A stretch of DNA of 55,716 nucleotides from Armatimonadota bacterium. GTDB taxonomy: Bacteria > Sysuimicrobiota > Sysuimicrobiia > Sysuimicrobiales > Sysuimicrobiaceae. The stretch is taken from assembly GCA_025060455.1 (NCBI GenBank), contig JANXBY010000058.1, positions 1-55,716 on the forward strand, in the 5' to 3' direction. The stretch's first letter is position 1. Every line of letters begins with the position of its first letter. This document shows positions 29,171 to 37,993 of the stretch, one piece after another. A program made the translations under genes and the position numbers. The notes below the pieces were generated by a model. It was not told the DNA's origin. It saw nothing but the letters and a program-made list of their open reading frames with translations, and made no database searches.

Positions 29171-30009
29171 CCGACCACCTCCCCGGCGCCCATGAGGTGC
29201 AGCAGGCGCGCCACGGTGGCCTTCAGCTCCGCCCGGGGCACGATGAGGTCCACCAGCCCGCAGCGCAGGAGGAACTCCGCGGTCTGAAACCCCTCGGGCA
29301 GCTTCTGCCGGATGGTCTGCTCGATCACCCGGGCCCCCGCGAACCCGATGAGCGCTCCCGGTTCCGCCACGTGCACATCCCCCAGCATGGCGAAGGAGGC
29401 GGTGACCCCGCCGGTGGTGGGGTCGCACAGCACGGACACGAACGGCAGCCCCGCGGCGTGCAGCCGCCCCACCGCGGCCACGGTCTTCGCCAGCTGCATG
29501 AGGGACAGCACGCCCTCCTGCATGCGGGCCCCGCCGCTGGCGCTGCAGGTGACCACGGGCAGCCGCAGGTCCACCGCCCGCTCGAAGGTGCGCGCCACCT
29601 TCTCGCCCACCACGGAGCCCATGCTCCCCCCGAGGAAGTCGAAGTCCAGCACCGCCACCGCCGCCGGCACACCGTCGATCCGCCCCCGGCCGCACAACAC
29701 CGCCTCGGGACGGCCTGTGCGCTGCACCGCTTGCCGGTAGCGGTCCGCGTACTCGGGGAACCCCAGGGGGTCCTCCGAAGCCAGGTCCGCGTCCCACTCC
29801 TGGAACGTCCCTTCGTCCACCAGCAGCCGCAGCCGCTCCGGGCCGCTCAACCGGTGGTGGTAGCCGCACTTGGGGCACACCTTGAGGTTGCGCTCCAGCT
29901 CCTTGCGGTACACCAGCTGCGCGCAGCGCGGGCACTTCGCCCACAGCCCCGCGGGGATGTCCCGTCGCTCCACGGATTCGTATTTGGGACGCCGCAGCCA
30001 GTTCAGCAC
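29167..30009 (-). CDS. accD: Acetyl-CoA carboxylase carboxyltransferase beta subunit
   Basis: About 280 residues. The N-terminal zinc ribbon has two CxxC pairs (CPRCAQ and CPKCGYHH). The carboxyltransferase core includes DFDFLGGSMGSVVGEK, SASGGARMQEG and PTTGGVTASFAMLGD. The GTG at 30009 (VLNWLRRPKYE) matches where AccD proteins begin; no strong ribosome site is visible. It heads the seven-gene operon accD-accA-accB-accC-pdhA-pdhB-pdhC and diverges from a secreted-protein gene. Confidence 0.93.
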   Translation of the reverse strand: MLNWLRRPKYESVERRDIPAGLWAKCPRCAQLVYRKELERNLKVCPKCGYHHRLSGPERLRLLVDEGTFQEWDADLASEDPLGFPEYADRYRQAVQRTGRPEAVLCGRGRIDGVPAAVAVLDFDFLGGSMGSVVGEKVARTFERAVDLRLPVVTCSASGGARMQEGVLSLMQLAKTVAAVGRLHAAGLPFVSVLCDPTTGGVTASFAMLGDVHVAEPGALIGFAGARVIEQTIRQKLPEGFQTAEFLLRCGLVDLIVPRAELKATVARLLHLMGAGEVVG

Positions 30010-30076
30010 GCTGTCCGGTTTTCGGGTCGCCCGCGCCGGAATCCTTCCCCCAAAATGGTGCGGAGGAGGTGAAGGA

Positions 30077-31150
30077 ATGTTCCGCGGGGCAAGGCTGGCG
30101 GTCCTGCTGGTGGTGGCGTGGGCGGCGGCCGCGCACCCGGGTGGGGTGACGGCGGCGGGCGAGGACACGTTGGAGGTGTACCGGTGGCGGTGGGAGAACG
30201 CACCGGGCGGGGCGGTGGAGGCCAGCGAGGACGGCGGCCGCACGTGGAAACAGGTGGGCCGGGTGGTACGGCCCGCGGTGGCCACCGCGGTGGGATTCAC
30301 CGCCAGCCGCTGGGGCCGGGCGGGTACGGTGGTGGCCAGCGGTGCCAACGCGGTGCACGTGAAGGTGGGCGAAGCTCCGGACGGCCGGGGCCTGATCTTC
30401 ACCCTGTGGCCGCGGGGCGCCCGCTGGGCGCCGCACGTGGTTCTCACGGACATCCCTGGCGGGGGCGCCATCTTCGGCGGCCGGTACAGCGCGTTCGTGG
30501 GCAACGAGGTGTGGGTGGAGGCGCCGGAGGGGATGCGCCCGGCGGCGGGCTGGACGCCCACCGTGGGCGCACGGGTGGTGGTGGTGGTGCGTCGGCCCGC
30601 GCGCTACCCGGCGGAGGTGGAGTTCGAGAACCGGTTTGGAGGACTGGTGCGGGCCCGGTACCCGGACGGGTCGGAGGAGCTGCTGGCGGTGGTCCTCCGC
30701 CCGGTGGCCGGTGTGGGCCGGTTCGAGGGGACGCAGTATGTAGGCATCGGGCGCGTGCGGGCCAACCACCCCGGGGTGATCGACGTTTCCACATCTCCCG
30801 TGGGGCAGGTGGGTGGGTTCCAGATCATCCCGCGGGACCACGCCCACAGCCCGGAGCTGGTGGGCGCGGTGCTGGGCACCCAGTGGATGGTGGTCGGTCC
30901 CCTCAACCCCCTGGACCCCTCCCCGCAGGGCACCGCCCCGCTGTTCAGTGCGTTCATCGCGCCCCGGTACGAGGCGGACGACCTGCTGGACGAAGCGGAG
31001 TGGCAGCTCCGCGTGGCGGAGCGGTTCCTGGTGATGTGCCGGGTGGACGCGGGATCCTGGCAGCTGTTGCCGCCGCTCGTGGGGCGCCAGGACGCGGCGT
31101 TGCTGCGGGTGACGCACATCAAGATCCTGTTCCCCTTATGGTCGCGGTAG
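30077..31150 (+). CDS. Predicted secreted protein of unknown function with one Asp-box-like motif
   Basis: A 357-residue protein with a signal peptide (about residues 1-27, charged start then hydrophobic run). The mature part is rich in beta strands. ASEDGGRTWKQVG resembles an Asp box (SxDGGxTW) of beta-propeller sialidase/BNR proteins, but only one copy is present, so no propeller is claimed. No catalytic motif is recognised. The ATG follows GGAGGTGAAGGA, a strong ribosome site. It lies upstream of htrA in the same direction, 72 bases apart. Confidence 0.75.
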   Translation: MFRGARLAVLLVVAWAAAAHPGGVTAAGEDTLEVYRWRWENAPGGAVEASEDGGRTWKQVGRVVRPAVATAVGFTASRWGRAGTVVASGANAVHVKVGEAPDGRGLIFTLWPRGARWAPHVVLTDIPGGGAIFGGRYSAFVGNEVWVEAPEGMRPAAGWTPTVGARVVVVVRRPARYPAEVEFENRFGGLVRARYPDGSEELLAVVLRPVAGVGRFEGTQYVGIGRVRANHPGVIDVSTSPVGQVGGFQIIPRDHAHSPELVGAVLGTQWMVVGPLNPLDPSPQGTAPLFSAFIAPRYEADDLLDEAEWQLRVAERFLVMCRVDAGSWQLLPPLVGRQDAALLRVTHIKILFPLWSR

Positions 31151-31222
31151 GTAGGCCTGGTGTCCAGCCGCCGCGGGCCCGCAACACGCGGCCGGCGCCG
31201 TGTGACATTATGAAGGAGACCT

Positions 31223-32386
31223 GTGCGGCACGAGGGTAGAGCCATGTCGAGTCCGTATCCCGTGTACGCGTCCCCTCAGGGAACGCCGCCTCGCGGCCCG
31301 GGGTTCGGCGTGTGGGTGGCCGTGGTGCTGGCGGCCCTGGCCGCGGGGGCCGTGGGCGGATATCTGTCCGCGCGGCGGGTGGCGACGCCAGCGCCCGCGG
31401 TGGCCTCCTCCCCACAGTCGCCCCAGCCGCCCGGCGGAGTGGTGCGGGTGCAGACGGAGGAGTCCGTGGTGATCCAGGTGGTGGAGAAGGTGCGGCCCGC
31501 GGTGGTCAACATCCAGACCCGCGGGTTCGCGCCGGACTTCTTCGGTCAGCTGTTCCCGCAGGAGGGCGCGGGCTCTGGGGTCATCGTGAGCGAGGATGGG
31601 TACATCCTGACCAACAACCACGTGATCCGCAACGCCACCCAGATCCGGGTGCGGCTGCTGGACGGCACCGAACTGGAAGGACGCGTGGTGGGTACCGACC
31701 CGCCCTCGGACCTGGCGGTGATCAAGGTGGACCCCCGGGGGCGCAAGCTGCCCGCGGCGGAGCTGGGGGACTCCCACAGCCTCAAGGTGGGCCAGCTGGC
31801 CATCGCCATCGGCAACCCCTTCGGGTTAGGGAGCACGGTGACCGTGGGTGTGGTCAGCGCCCTCAACCGATCCATCCAGGTGCCAGGGTTCGTCATCGAC
31901 AACCTGATCCAGACCGACGCGGCCATCAACCCGGGGAACAGCGGGGGCGCCCTGGTGAACAGTTCTGGGCAGGTGATCGGCATCAACACCGCCATCATCC
32001 CCCAGGCGCAGGGCATCGGGTTCGCCATTCCCTCCTCCGTGGCGCGGTCGGTGATGGAGCAGCTGATCCGCACGGGCAGCGTGCAGCGGCCCTTCTTCGG
32101 GGTGGCGTACGTGGAGGTGACCCGGGAGCTGGCACAGGCCTACGGGCTGGCCGCGGACCACGGGGTCCTGGTGCAGCAGGTCGTGCCGGGCAGCGGGGCG
32201 GAGGCGGCCGGGGTGAAGCCCCTGGACATCATCGTGGAGATGCAGGGCAAGCGGGTGGAGGGCGCTGCGGACTTCCAGCGGGAGATCCTGCAGCGGAAGG
32301 TCGGGGACGTGGTGAGGGTGACGGTGGTCCGCGGCGGCCAGCGGCTGCAACTACAGGTCAAGCTGGGCCCGCGGCCGCCCCAGTGA
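31223..32386 (+). CDS. HtrA/DegP-type serine protease with PDZ domain
   Basis: A 387-residue protein with a cytoplasmic Pro-rich N-terminus, one membrane segment (about 28-50), a trypsin-like domain and one PDZ domain (about 285-380). The catalytic triad is visible: His in TNNHVIRN, Asp in PPSDLAVIKVD and Ser in NPGNSGGALVN. It degrades or refolds misfolded extracytoplasmic proteins. GTG 31223 is preferred because AGGAG lies 5-6 bases before it; ATG 31244 is an alternative. Its 3' end overlaps the convergent cyclic-DPG synthetase-like gene by 36 bases. Confidence 0.95.
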   Translation: MRHEGRAMSSPYPVYASPQGTPPRGPGFGVWVAVVLAALAAGAVGGYLSARRVATPAPAVASSPQSPQPPGGVVRVQTEESVVIQVVEKVRPAVVNIQTRGFAPDFFGQLFPQEGAGSGVIVSEDGYILTNNHVIRNATQIRVRLLDGTELEGRVVGTDPPSDLAVIKVDPRGRKLPAAELGDSHSLKVGQLAIAIGNPFGLGSTVTVGVVSALNRSIQVPGFVIDNLIQTDAAINPGNSGGALVNSSGQVIGINTAIIPQAQGIGFAIPSSVARSVMEQLIRTGSVQRPFFGVAYVEVTRELAQAYGLAADHGVLVQQVVPGSGAEAAGVKPLDIIVEMQGKRVEGAADFQREILQRKVGDVVRVTVVRGGQRLQLQVKLGPRPPQ

Positions 32387-33715
32387 GGGCCGCCAGCCCT
32401 CCTCCAGCCAGGCGTGCAGCAGCTCCGCCAGGGTCGGCGAGCCCCTCTCCTCCAGCTCGTAGCGGACCTTGGCGGCGGGTTTGTCCAGCTGCAGCAGGCG
32501 CCGCAGGTCCACCGGGGTCCCCACCACCACCGCGTCCGCGGGCACACGCAGAAGCGTCTCCGCCAGCTCCCGAAGCTGCTCCCCTCCGTACCCCATGGCG
32601 GGCAAGACCTCCGTGAGGTGCGGGTAGTCCCGGAAGACCTGCTGGAGACTCCCCGTGGCGTACGGACGCGGATCCACCACCACCGCCCCCAAAGCCCGGG
32701 CGGCTAGAAGCCCCGCCCCGTACGGCATCTCCCCGTGGGTCACCGTAGGCCCGTCCTCCACCACCACCACGCGACGGCCCGCTACCCACTCCGGGTGGTC
32801 TACCTGGATGGGGGAGGCGGCCTCCACGAGGACGGCGGCGGGGTTTGCGGCCCGGACGTTGCGCCGGACCTGTTCCACGGCTTCGACGGGTGCGGTGTCC
32901 ACCTTGTTGACCACCACCACGTGGGCCATGCGGAGGTTCACCTCCCCGGGGTGGTAGCGGAGCTCGTGCCCGGGGCGGTGGGGGTCTACCACCACCACGT
33001 AGAGGTCCGGCCACACGAAGGGGAAGTCATTGTTCCCGCCGTCCCAAACCAGGACGTCTGCTTCCGCCTCTGCCCGGCGGAACACCTCCGCGTAGTCCAC
33101 CCCTGCGTACACCACCACCCCGGAGGCCACGTGAGGCTCGTACTCCTCGCGTTCCTCCACGGTCAGTGCGGCGCGGTCCAGATCCTCCCAGGAGGCGAAC
33201 CGCTGCACCGCCTGGGCCAGCAGGTCGCCGTAGGCCATGGGGTGGCGGACCACCACCACCCGCCGGCCCCACAGGCGCAACAGCCGTGCCACCTTGCGGG
33301 CCGTTTGGCTCTTGCCACACCCGGTCCGCACCGCACCCACCGCCACCACGGGCACCCGGACCCGCAGCATGGTGTCCTGCGGCCCCAGCAGCCGGACGGA
33401 ACTCCCTGCGGCCATGGCCCGGGAGGCCACGTGCATGACGTGCTCGTGGGGGACGTCGCTGTAGCTGAACACCACCTCGCCGACCTGCTCGCGCCGGATC
33501 CACGCCTCCATCTCCTCCTCGGGCACGATGGGGATGCCGTCCGGGTAGTGAGGACCTGCCAGCTCCGGCGGGTAGCGACGGCCGGCCAGGTGCGGGATCT
33601 GGGTGGCGGTGAAGGCCACCACCCGGTAGTCCGGGCGGTGGCGGAAGTACACGTTGAAGTTGTGAAAGTCTCGTCCGCCCGCACCCAGGATCATGACGCG
33701 GACGGGCTCTGGCAT
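32351..33715 (-). CDS. Cyclic 2,3-diphosphoglycerate synthetase-like P-loop protein
   Basis: A 454-residue protein matching the family annotated as cyclic 2,3-diphosphoglycerate synthetase/predicted GTPase (COG2403). Key segments are GAGGRDFHNFNVYFRHRPDY at the N-terminus, FTATQIPHLAGRRYPPELAG, the P-loop GAVRTGCGKSQTARKVARLL near residue 127, WDGGNNDFPF, PHRPGHELRYHPGEVNLRMA and NKVDTAP. In Methanothermus fervidus the enzyme cyclises 2,3-diphosphoglycerate to a thermoprotective solute; for bacterial members the function is not proven. It follows argS by 5 bases. No 2-phosphoglycerate kinase is in the window. Confidence 0.85.
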   Translation of the reverse strand: MPEPVRVMILGAGGRDFHNFNVYFRHRPDYRVVAFTATQIPHLAGRRYPPELAGPHYPDGIPIVPEEEMEAWIRREQVGEVVFSYSDVPHEHVMHVASRAMAAGSSVRLLGPQDTMLRVRVPVVAVGAVRTGCGKSQTARKVARLLRLWGRRVVVVRHPMAYGDLLAQAVQRFASWEDLDRAALTVEEREEYEPHVASGVVVYAGVDYAEVFRRAEAEADVLVWDGGNNDFPFVWPDLYVVVVDPHRPGHELRYHPGEVNLRMAHVVVVNKVDTAPVEAVEQVRRNVRAANPAAVLVEAASPIQVDHPEWVAGRRVVVVEDGPTVTHGEMPYGAGLLAARALGAVVVDPRPYATGSLQQVFRDYPHLTEVLPAMGYGGEQLRELAETLLRVPADAVVVGTPVDLRRLLQLDKPAAKVRYELEERGSPTLAELLHAWLEEGWRPSLGRPRAQLDL

Positions 33716-33720
33716 GGCCC

Positions 33721-35562
33721 CTACATGACCTCGGGGGCAGGCACGCCCAGCAGCTCCAGCCCGGTGCGCAGCACCTCCCTCACCTGGCGGACCAGGCTCA
33801 GCCGCGTCCCGCGCAGCCCCGGCGGGGCCTGCAGCACCGGGGTGGCGGAGCTGCCGTCCGGGTTTCGGGCGTTGTAGTACGCGTTCCACACCGCGGCCAG
33901 CTCCAGGAGGTACTGCGCCAGCACGTGAGGGGTGCGTTGGGCCGCCGCCGCGCGGACGGCCTCGGGGAAGTCCAACAGCGCCCTCGCCACGGGCCGTTCG
34001 AACTCGGTGACCTGGGTGAGGTCCGGCTCTTCGTCCTGCAAACCGGCATCCTGTGCGCGGCGCAGGAGGGAGGCGGCCCGGGCGTGCGCGTACTGGACGT
34101 ACGGACCGCTGTCCCCGTCAAAGGACAGGGCCTGCTCCCAACGGAAGTCGATCTGCCGGCGGGGTTCGGTCTTCACCATGGCGAACCGCACCGCACCGAT
34201 CCCCACGGCCTGCGCGGCGGCGTCCGGGTCCGGGTGGTCCGGGTTCTTCTCCGCCACGACCTGTCGCGCCCTGCGGCACGCCTCGTCCAACACCTCGTCC
34301 ACGGACACCGTGTGGCCCCGGCGGCCGGAGATGCGGCGGCCCTCCAGGGTCACGGTCTCGTACGCCAGGTGGTAGGCGCCCTCCGCCAGGTCCGGCCGGC
34401 CCGCCACCGCCAGGGCGGCCCGGACGACCCGCTGCGGATAGCTCTGGGTAACGTCGATCACGTTGATGGTCTCCTCGCACCCGCCGAACCGCGCCGACCG
34501 GTCGCCCTCGGGGTGGGAGGTGTACAGGACGCGGCCCGAGGGTTGTCGGGTGAAGGCACGGAAGCCCAGGCCCTGCAGCAGCCCCATCTTCCAGAACTGG
34601 AAGGCGATGTCCTTGGCCGGGTAGGTGGCTGTGCCGTCCGACCGGACCAGCACCAGGTAGGGGTCTTCCAGCCCCTCCACGAAGGGCGAGGTGTCCATCA
34701 CCAGCGCCCCCGCGTACCTGCCCTCCTGCGGCCGCTGCACGTAAGGGGTGTGCTCCAGGAGGGCCAGGGCCTGCTGCAGGAGGCCTTCCCGCACCAGGTC
34801 GGACTCCCACACCAAGGCGTCGTACTCTGCTCCGAGCCGCCACATGGTCTGTAGCTGCGCGCGCAGGATACGCTCCACCTCTCCGCGCAGCTGGCCAGAC
34901 TCCAGGCGGTGCAACACCGCGCGGACGCCCTCCTCCAACTTCGCGCGCGCCGCAGGATCCTCCATCTCCCGGTGCAGGCGCACGTACGCCTCGCCTACCC
35001 AGTGGTCGTACTTGGTCCGGCCGTCGTACTCCAGCCCGTAGTGCTCCAGGGCGAACAGGGTCTCCGCCACCTGTCGGCCGGTGTCGTCGATGTAGTTGAG
35101 GACCTGCACCTCGTAGCCCGCGTAGCGGAGGATGCGGCTCAGGGCGTCGCCCAACGCCACGTTTCGGAGGTGTCCTACGTGCAGCTCCTTGTTGGGGTTG
35201 ACGGAGGTGTGCTCCACCAGCACCCGGCGCCCCAGGAGCGGAGGGGGGCGGAGGGGTTCGGTGGCCGCGCGCACCAGGTGGGCGGGTTCCAGGAGAAAGT
35301 TCACGTAACCGCCCACAGGCTCCGCGCGGACGACGCCGGGTGGAAGCGGAACGCGCGCGGCCAGGTCGCGGGCGATCTCCACGGGCGGGCGGCGGAGGGC
35401 GCGCGCCAGGGTGAAGGCCACCGGGGTGCCGTAGTCCCCTGGCCGGTCTGGCGGCGTGGGCTGCAGGGCCACCTCCACAGGCTCCTCCACCCCGAGCAGC
35501 GCCACGGCCTGCTCCACGGCCCTGCGGAGTTCCTCCTTGAGATCCCGCACGTCCTGGACCAT
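33721..35562 (-). CDS. argS: Arginyl-tRNA synthetase
   Basis: A 613-residue class I synthetase. The N-terminal Add-1 domain recognises the tRNA D-loop; the HIGH motif appears as NKELHVGHLRNVALGDALSR near residue 125; the KMSK region is degenerate (RRISGRRGHTVSVDEV), as in many ArgRS. A DALR anticodon-binding domain ends the protein with the usual PEVM-type C-terminus. The ATG at 35562 is chosen where homology begins; no ribosome site is evident. It shares its upstream region with the divergent coiled-coil gene. Confidence 0.96.
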   Translation of the reverse strand: MVQDVRDLKEELRRAVEQAVALLGVEEPVEVALQPTPPDRPGDYGTPVAFTLARALRRPPVEIARDLAARVPLPPGVVRAEPVGGYVNFLLEPAHLVRAATEPLRPPPLLGRRVLVEHTSVNPNKELHVGHLRNVALGDALSRILRYAGYEVQVLNYIDDTGRQVAETLFALEHYGLEYDGRTKYDHWVGEAYVRLHREMEDPAARAKLEEGVRAVLHRLESGQLRGEVERILRAQLQTMWRLGAEYDALVWESDLVREGLLQQALALLEHTPYVQRPQEGRYAGALVMDTSPFVEGLEDPYLVLVRSDGTATYPAKDIAFQFWKMGLLQGLGFRAFTRQPSGRVLYTSHPEGDRSARFGGCEETINVIDVTQSYPQRVVRAALAVAGRPDLAEGAYHLAYETVTLEGRRISGRRGHTVSVDEVLDEACRRARQVVAEKNPDHPDPDAAAQAVGIGAVRFAMVKTEPRRQIDFRWEQALSFDGDSGPYVQYAHARAASLLRRAQDAGLQDEEPDLTQVTEFERPVARALLDFPEAVRAAAAQRTPHVLAQYLLELAAVWNAYYNARNPDGSSATPVLQAPPGLRGTRLSLVRQVREVLRTGLELLGVPAPEVM

Positions 35563-35590
35563 GGTAGCAGGGCCCGGGCGGGGTGGGTGG

Positions 35591-35596
35591 TATAAT
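35591..35596 (+). promoter_or_regulatory. Consensus -10 box TATAAT, 6 bases before a GTG start
   Basis: TATAAT is followed by GCCGGC and then the GTG of the coiled-coil gene, so transcription should begin at the start codon. The overlapping minus-strand TATACC (35594-35589) could serve argS. No -35 match is seen. Confidence 0.6.
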
Positions 35597-35602
35597 GCCG
35601 GC

Positions 35603-35941
35603 GTGACGGCGGCGCGGGAGTTGCTGGATCGGGTGGTGCGCTCGGTGCGCGAGGGCGCCACCTCCGTAGCCCGGGAGTCGGAGCGGCTGGCGCGCCTGGC
35701 GCGGGTGCGGCTGGAGATCGGGACCCTTCAGGCGCGCCTGGAGGAGCGGTACACGGACATTGGCCGGGTGGTGCACGCTCGGTACCGGGCGGGGACCCTG
35801 CAGGACCCGGAGCTGTCCGCCCTCTGCCAGCCCGCGGAGGTGTTGGAGTCGGAGATCCGCCGGTTGGAAGGAGAGCTGGCGGAGCTGCGGAGCGCAGAGG
35901 CCGCCCGGGGCGCGCCCGAGGACCGGCCGGGTGGCTCCTAG
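35603..35941 (+). CDS. Small coiled-coil protein of unknown function, probably leaderless
   Basis: A 112-residue, mostly helical, charged protein (RLARLARVRLEIGTLQARLE, YTDIGRVVHARYRAG, ESEIRRLEGELAELRS). The helix-YxxIG-helix pattern resembles the N-terminal half of small Firmicutes-type proteins that end in a zinc ribbon, but there are no cysteines for a ribbon here. The GTG start sits directly at the predicted transcription start downstream of TATAAT and has no ribosome site, so translation is probably leaderless. Confidence 0.7.
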   Translation: MTAARELLDRVVRSVREGATSVARESERLARLARVRLEIGTLQARLEERYTDIGRVVHARYRAGTLQDPELSALCQPAEVLESEIRRLEGELAELRSAEAARGAPEDRPGGS

Positions 35942-36030
35942 GGGCTGGCCACAGGGGGTCTTTCGGCGCCGGTCGGTGGATTCGTGCGTGGTTTCTCCCC
36001 TGACGGAAACGTGAAGGAGGCGGGGTGGTG

Positions 36031-37278
36031 ATGGTTCGCCGGAGCTGGTGGTGTGCGGTCCTGCTGGCGGCGGTGGTGGCGCTGCCCGCCTGGGGCCAGA
36101 TCTTCTCGGACGTGGCCGGCCGTCCCGAGCAGCGCATGCTGGAGAAGCTGGCGGCCAAGGGGGTGTTTCCAATCCCTCAGGACCGGCGTTTCCAGCCGGA
36201 CGAGCCGATCACCCGCCTGGACTTCTTCGTGGCCCTGGCCCGGGCGGTGGGGCTGCGGGAAGGTGGGGGGACGTTGCCGGAGTACCGGGACGCCCAGGAG
36301 ATCCCCTCCGGCGCCCGCGGTTTGCTGGCAGCCCTGGCCAGCGCGGGGACGGTGAATCAGCGCAAGGCGGTGCGCAAGGTGCAGGAGTGGGAGGTGATTC
36401 TAGAGGCGGACAAGGGTACCTACGGGCCTGGGGAGGAAATCGGGCTGGTCCTGTCCGTGCGCAACACCGCGGGCCGGGTGGCGGAGCTGGAGTTCGCCAC
36501 GTCCCAGCAATACGACTTCGTGATCCGCAGCCCGTCGGGAGAGGAAGTGGCCCGGTGGTCCTTGGGTCGGCAGTTCACCACTCAGGGGATGAAGCTGCGC
36601 GTGGATCCGAACCAGCAGGTGGTCGTCGGCGAGGGGAGGTGGAAGCAGCTGGATCAGAACGACCGGCCGGTACCGCCCGGCCGGTACGAGCTGGTGGGAG
36701 TGGTGACAGCCCGGCCGCAGCCGATGACGGTGACCATCTTTTTCAGCAAGGGGTTCGTCACCAGCTTCCCCGACAACACCTTCCGGCCGCGGGGGCAGCT
36801 CACGCGGGCGGAGGTGGCGGAGCTCGTCGCCCGGGTGAGCGGGCTGGAGCAGGAGGCGTTGGCCAAGCGCGGGAACCCCATCCCCGCACAGGACGCGCAG
36901 GAGGTCAAGCCTGAACACCGGGGGTACGTGGCCCTGGCGCTGGAGCGGAAGTTCCTAGTGGCCTCCGACGGCCGCGTCCGGCCCAACGCGCCGGCCACGC
37001 GGCTGGACGCCGCGGTGGCGTTGGACGGCGTGATGAACGCGCTGGGGCGGTACAACTTCGTGCGGGGGCGGTTCCGCGGAATCCAGCCCGGCAACCCCAC
37101 CATCCTCTCCATCACGGATGGCCCCACGATCCGCAACTTCCGCCTGGGTCCCGTGGTGGCGGTGTACAGGAACGACCGGCCTGCCCAGCTGCAGGACTTG
37201 AAGCCCAACGACGAATTGGCCATGCTGTTGCTGGGGGACGTGGGAGACGTGACCTACGTCGAGGCGAAGGGGCCGTAG
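36031..37278 (+). CDS. Exported SLH-domain protein with an inserted BsuPI-like domain
   Basis: About 415 residues with a signal peptide (1-23, ending near AWGQ). An S-layer homology unit ([43 protein letters not shown]) comes first. A BsuPI-type beta domain (intracellular proteinase inhibitor family; [20 protein letters not shown] to [12 protein letters not shown]) covers about 125-228. More SLH-like sequence follows ([45 protein letters not shown]). A beta-rich tail ends the protein. SLH units anchor proteins to the cell wall or outer polymer. Start choices are GTG 36025, GTG 36028 or ATG 36031, all after AAGGAGG; ATG is used here. Confidence 0.82.
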   Translation: MVRRSWWCAVLLAAVVALPAWGQIFSDVAGRPEQRMLEKLAAKGVFPIPQDRRFQPDEPITRLDFFVALARAVGLREGGGTLPEYRDAQEIPSGARGLLAALASAGTVNQRKAVRKVQEWEVILEADKGTYGPGEEIGLVLSVRNTAGRVAELEFATSQQYDFVIRSPSGEEVARWSLGRQFTTQGMKLRVDPNQQVVVGEGRWKQLDQNDRPVPPGRYELVGVVTARPQPMTVTIFFSKGFVTSFPDNTFRPRGQLTRAEVAELVARVSGLEQEALAKRGNPIPAQDAQEVKPEHRGYVALALERKFLVASDGRVRPNAPATRLDAAVALDGVMNALGRYNFVRGRFRGIQPGNPTILSITDGPTIRNFRLGPVVAVYRNDRPAQLQDLKPNDELAMLLLGDVGDVTYVEAKGP

Positions 37279-37291
37279 GGCGGAGCGCCGG

Positions 37292-37975
37292 ATGCAATTT
37301 TTCCTGGACACCGCCAACCCCGACCAGGTCCGAACTGCGGCGTCGTGGGGGATCCTGGACGGCGTCACCACCAACCCGACCCTCATGGCCCGGGAAGGGC
37401 GCGAGCCTCGGGAGCTGGTGCGCGAGATCGCCCGGTGGGTATCCGGCCCCATCAGCGTGGAGGCCACCAGCCTGGACGCGGAAGGCATGGTCCGGGAGGC
37501 GCGGGAGTTCGTGACCTGGGCGCCCAACGTGGTGGTCAAGGTCCCCATGACGCCGGAGGGGCTGCGGGCGGTAGTGACCCTGCGGGAGGAGGGGATCCGC
37601 ACCAACGTCACGCTGGTCTTCACCCCGGTGCAGGCGCTGCTGGCCGCCAAGGCGGGAGCGACCTTCGTGAGCCCCTTCGTGGGGCGGCTGGACGACATCG
37701 GCCACGTGGGGATGGACACGGTCCGCCAGGCGGTGGAAGTGCTGCGGCAGTACGGGTTCGCCACGAAGGTCCTGGCCGCCAGCCTGCGGCACCCCCTGCA
37801 CGTCCTGGAGGCGGCCCGGGCGGGCGCGGACATCGCCACCATGCCGTTTGCGACCCTGGAGCAGCTGTTCCGCCACCCGCTCACGGACCAGGGGCTGGAG
37901 CGGTTTCTGGCGGACTGGCGTAGGCTGCAGGCGGAGCTGGCGGGCCGGGCGGAAGCGCGCGCGGGAGGCGTTTAG
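37292..37975 (+). CDS. fsa: Fructose-6-phosphate aldolase / TalC-type transaldolase
   Basis: A 227-residue single-domain TIM barrel. [14 protein letters not shown] and [14 protein letters not shown] open it; the Schiff-base Lys is in [15 protein letters not shown] (about residue 84); [13 protein letters not shown] follows. The short form is either a transaldolase or a fructose-6-phosphate aldolase, and the sequence does not decide which. It lies upstream of rho, as in several Firmicutes. Confidence 0.93.
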   Translation: MQFFLDTANPDQVRTAASWGILDGVTTNPTLMAREGREPRELVREIARWVSGPISVEATSLDAEGMVREAREFVTWAPNVVVKVPMTPEGLRAVVTLREEGIRTNVTLVFTPVQALLAAKAGATFVSPFVGRLDDIGHVGMDTVRQAVEVLRQYGFATKVLAASLRHPLHVLEAARAGADIATMPFATLEQLFRHPLTDQGLERFLADWRRLQAELAGRAEARAGGV

Positions 37976-37993
37976 AGGCGGCGTCCTCCCCTG

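Noticed and set aside
29171-31117. Very long minus-strand open frame continuing upstream of accA
   Set aside because: It overlaps accD and the secreted-protein gene in other frames, is Pro/Arg/His rich and has no conserved domain. It is an artefact of high GC.
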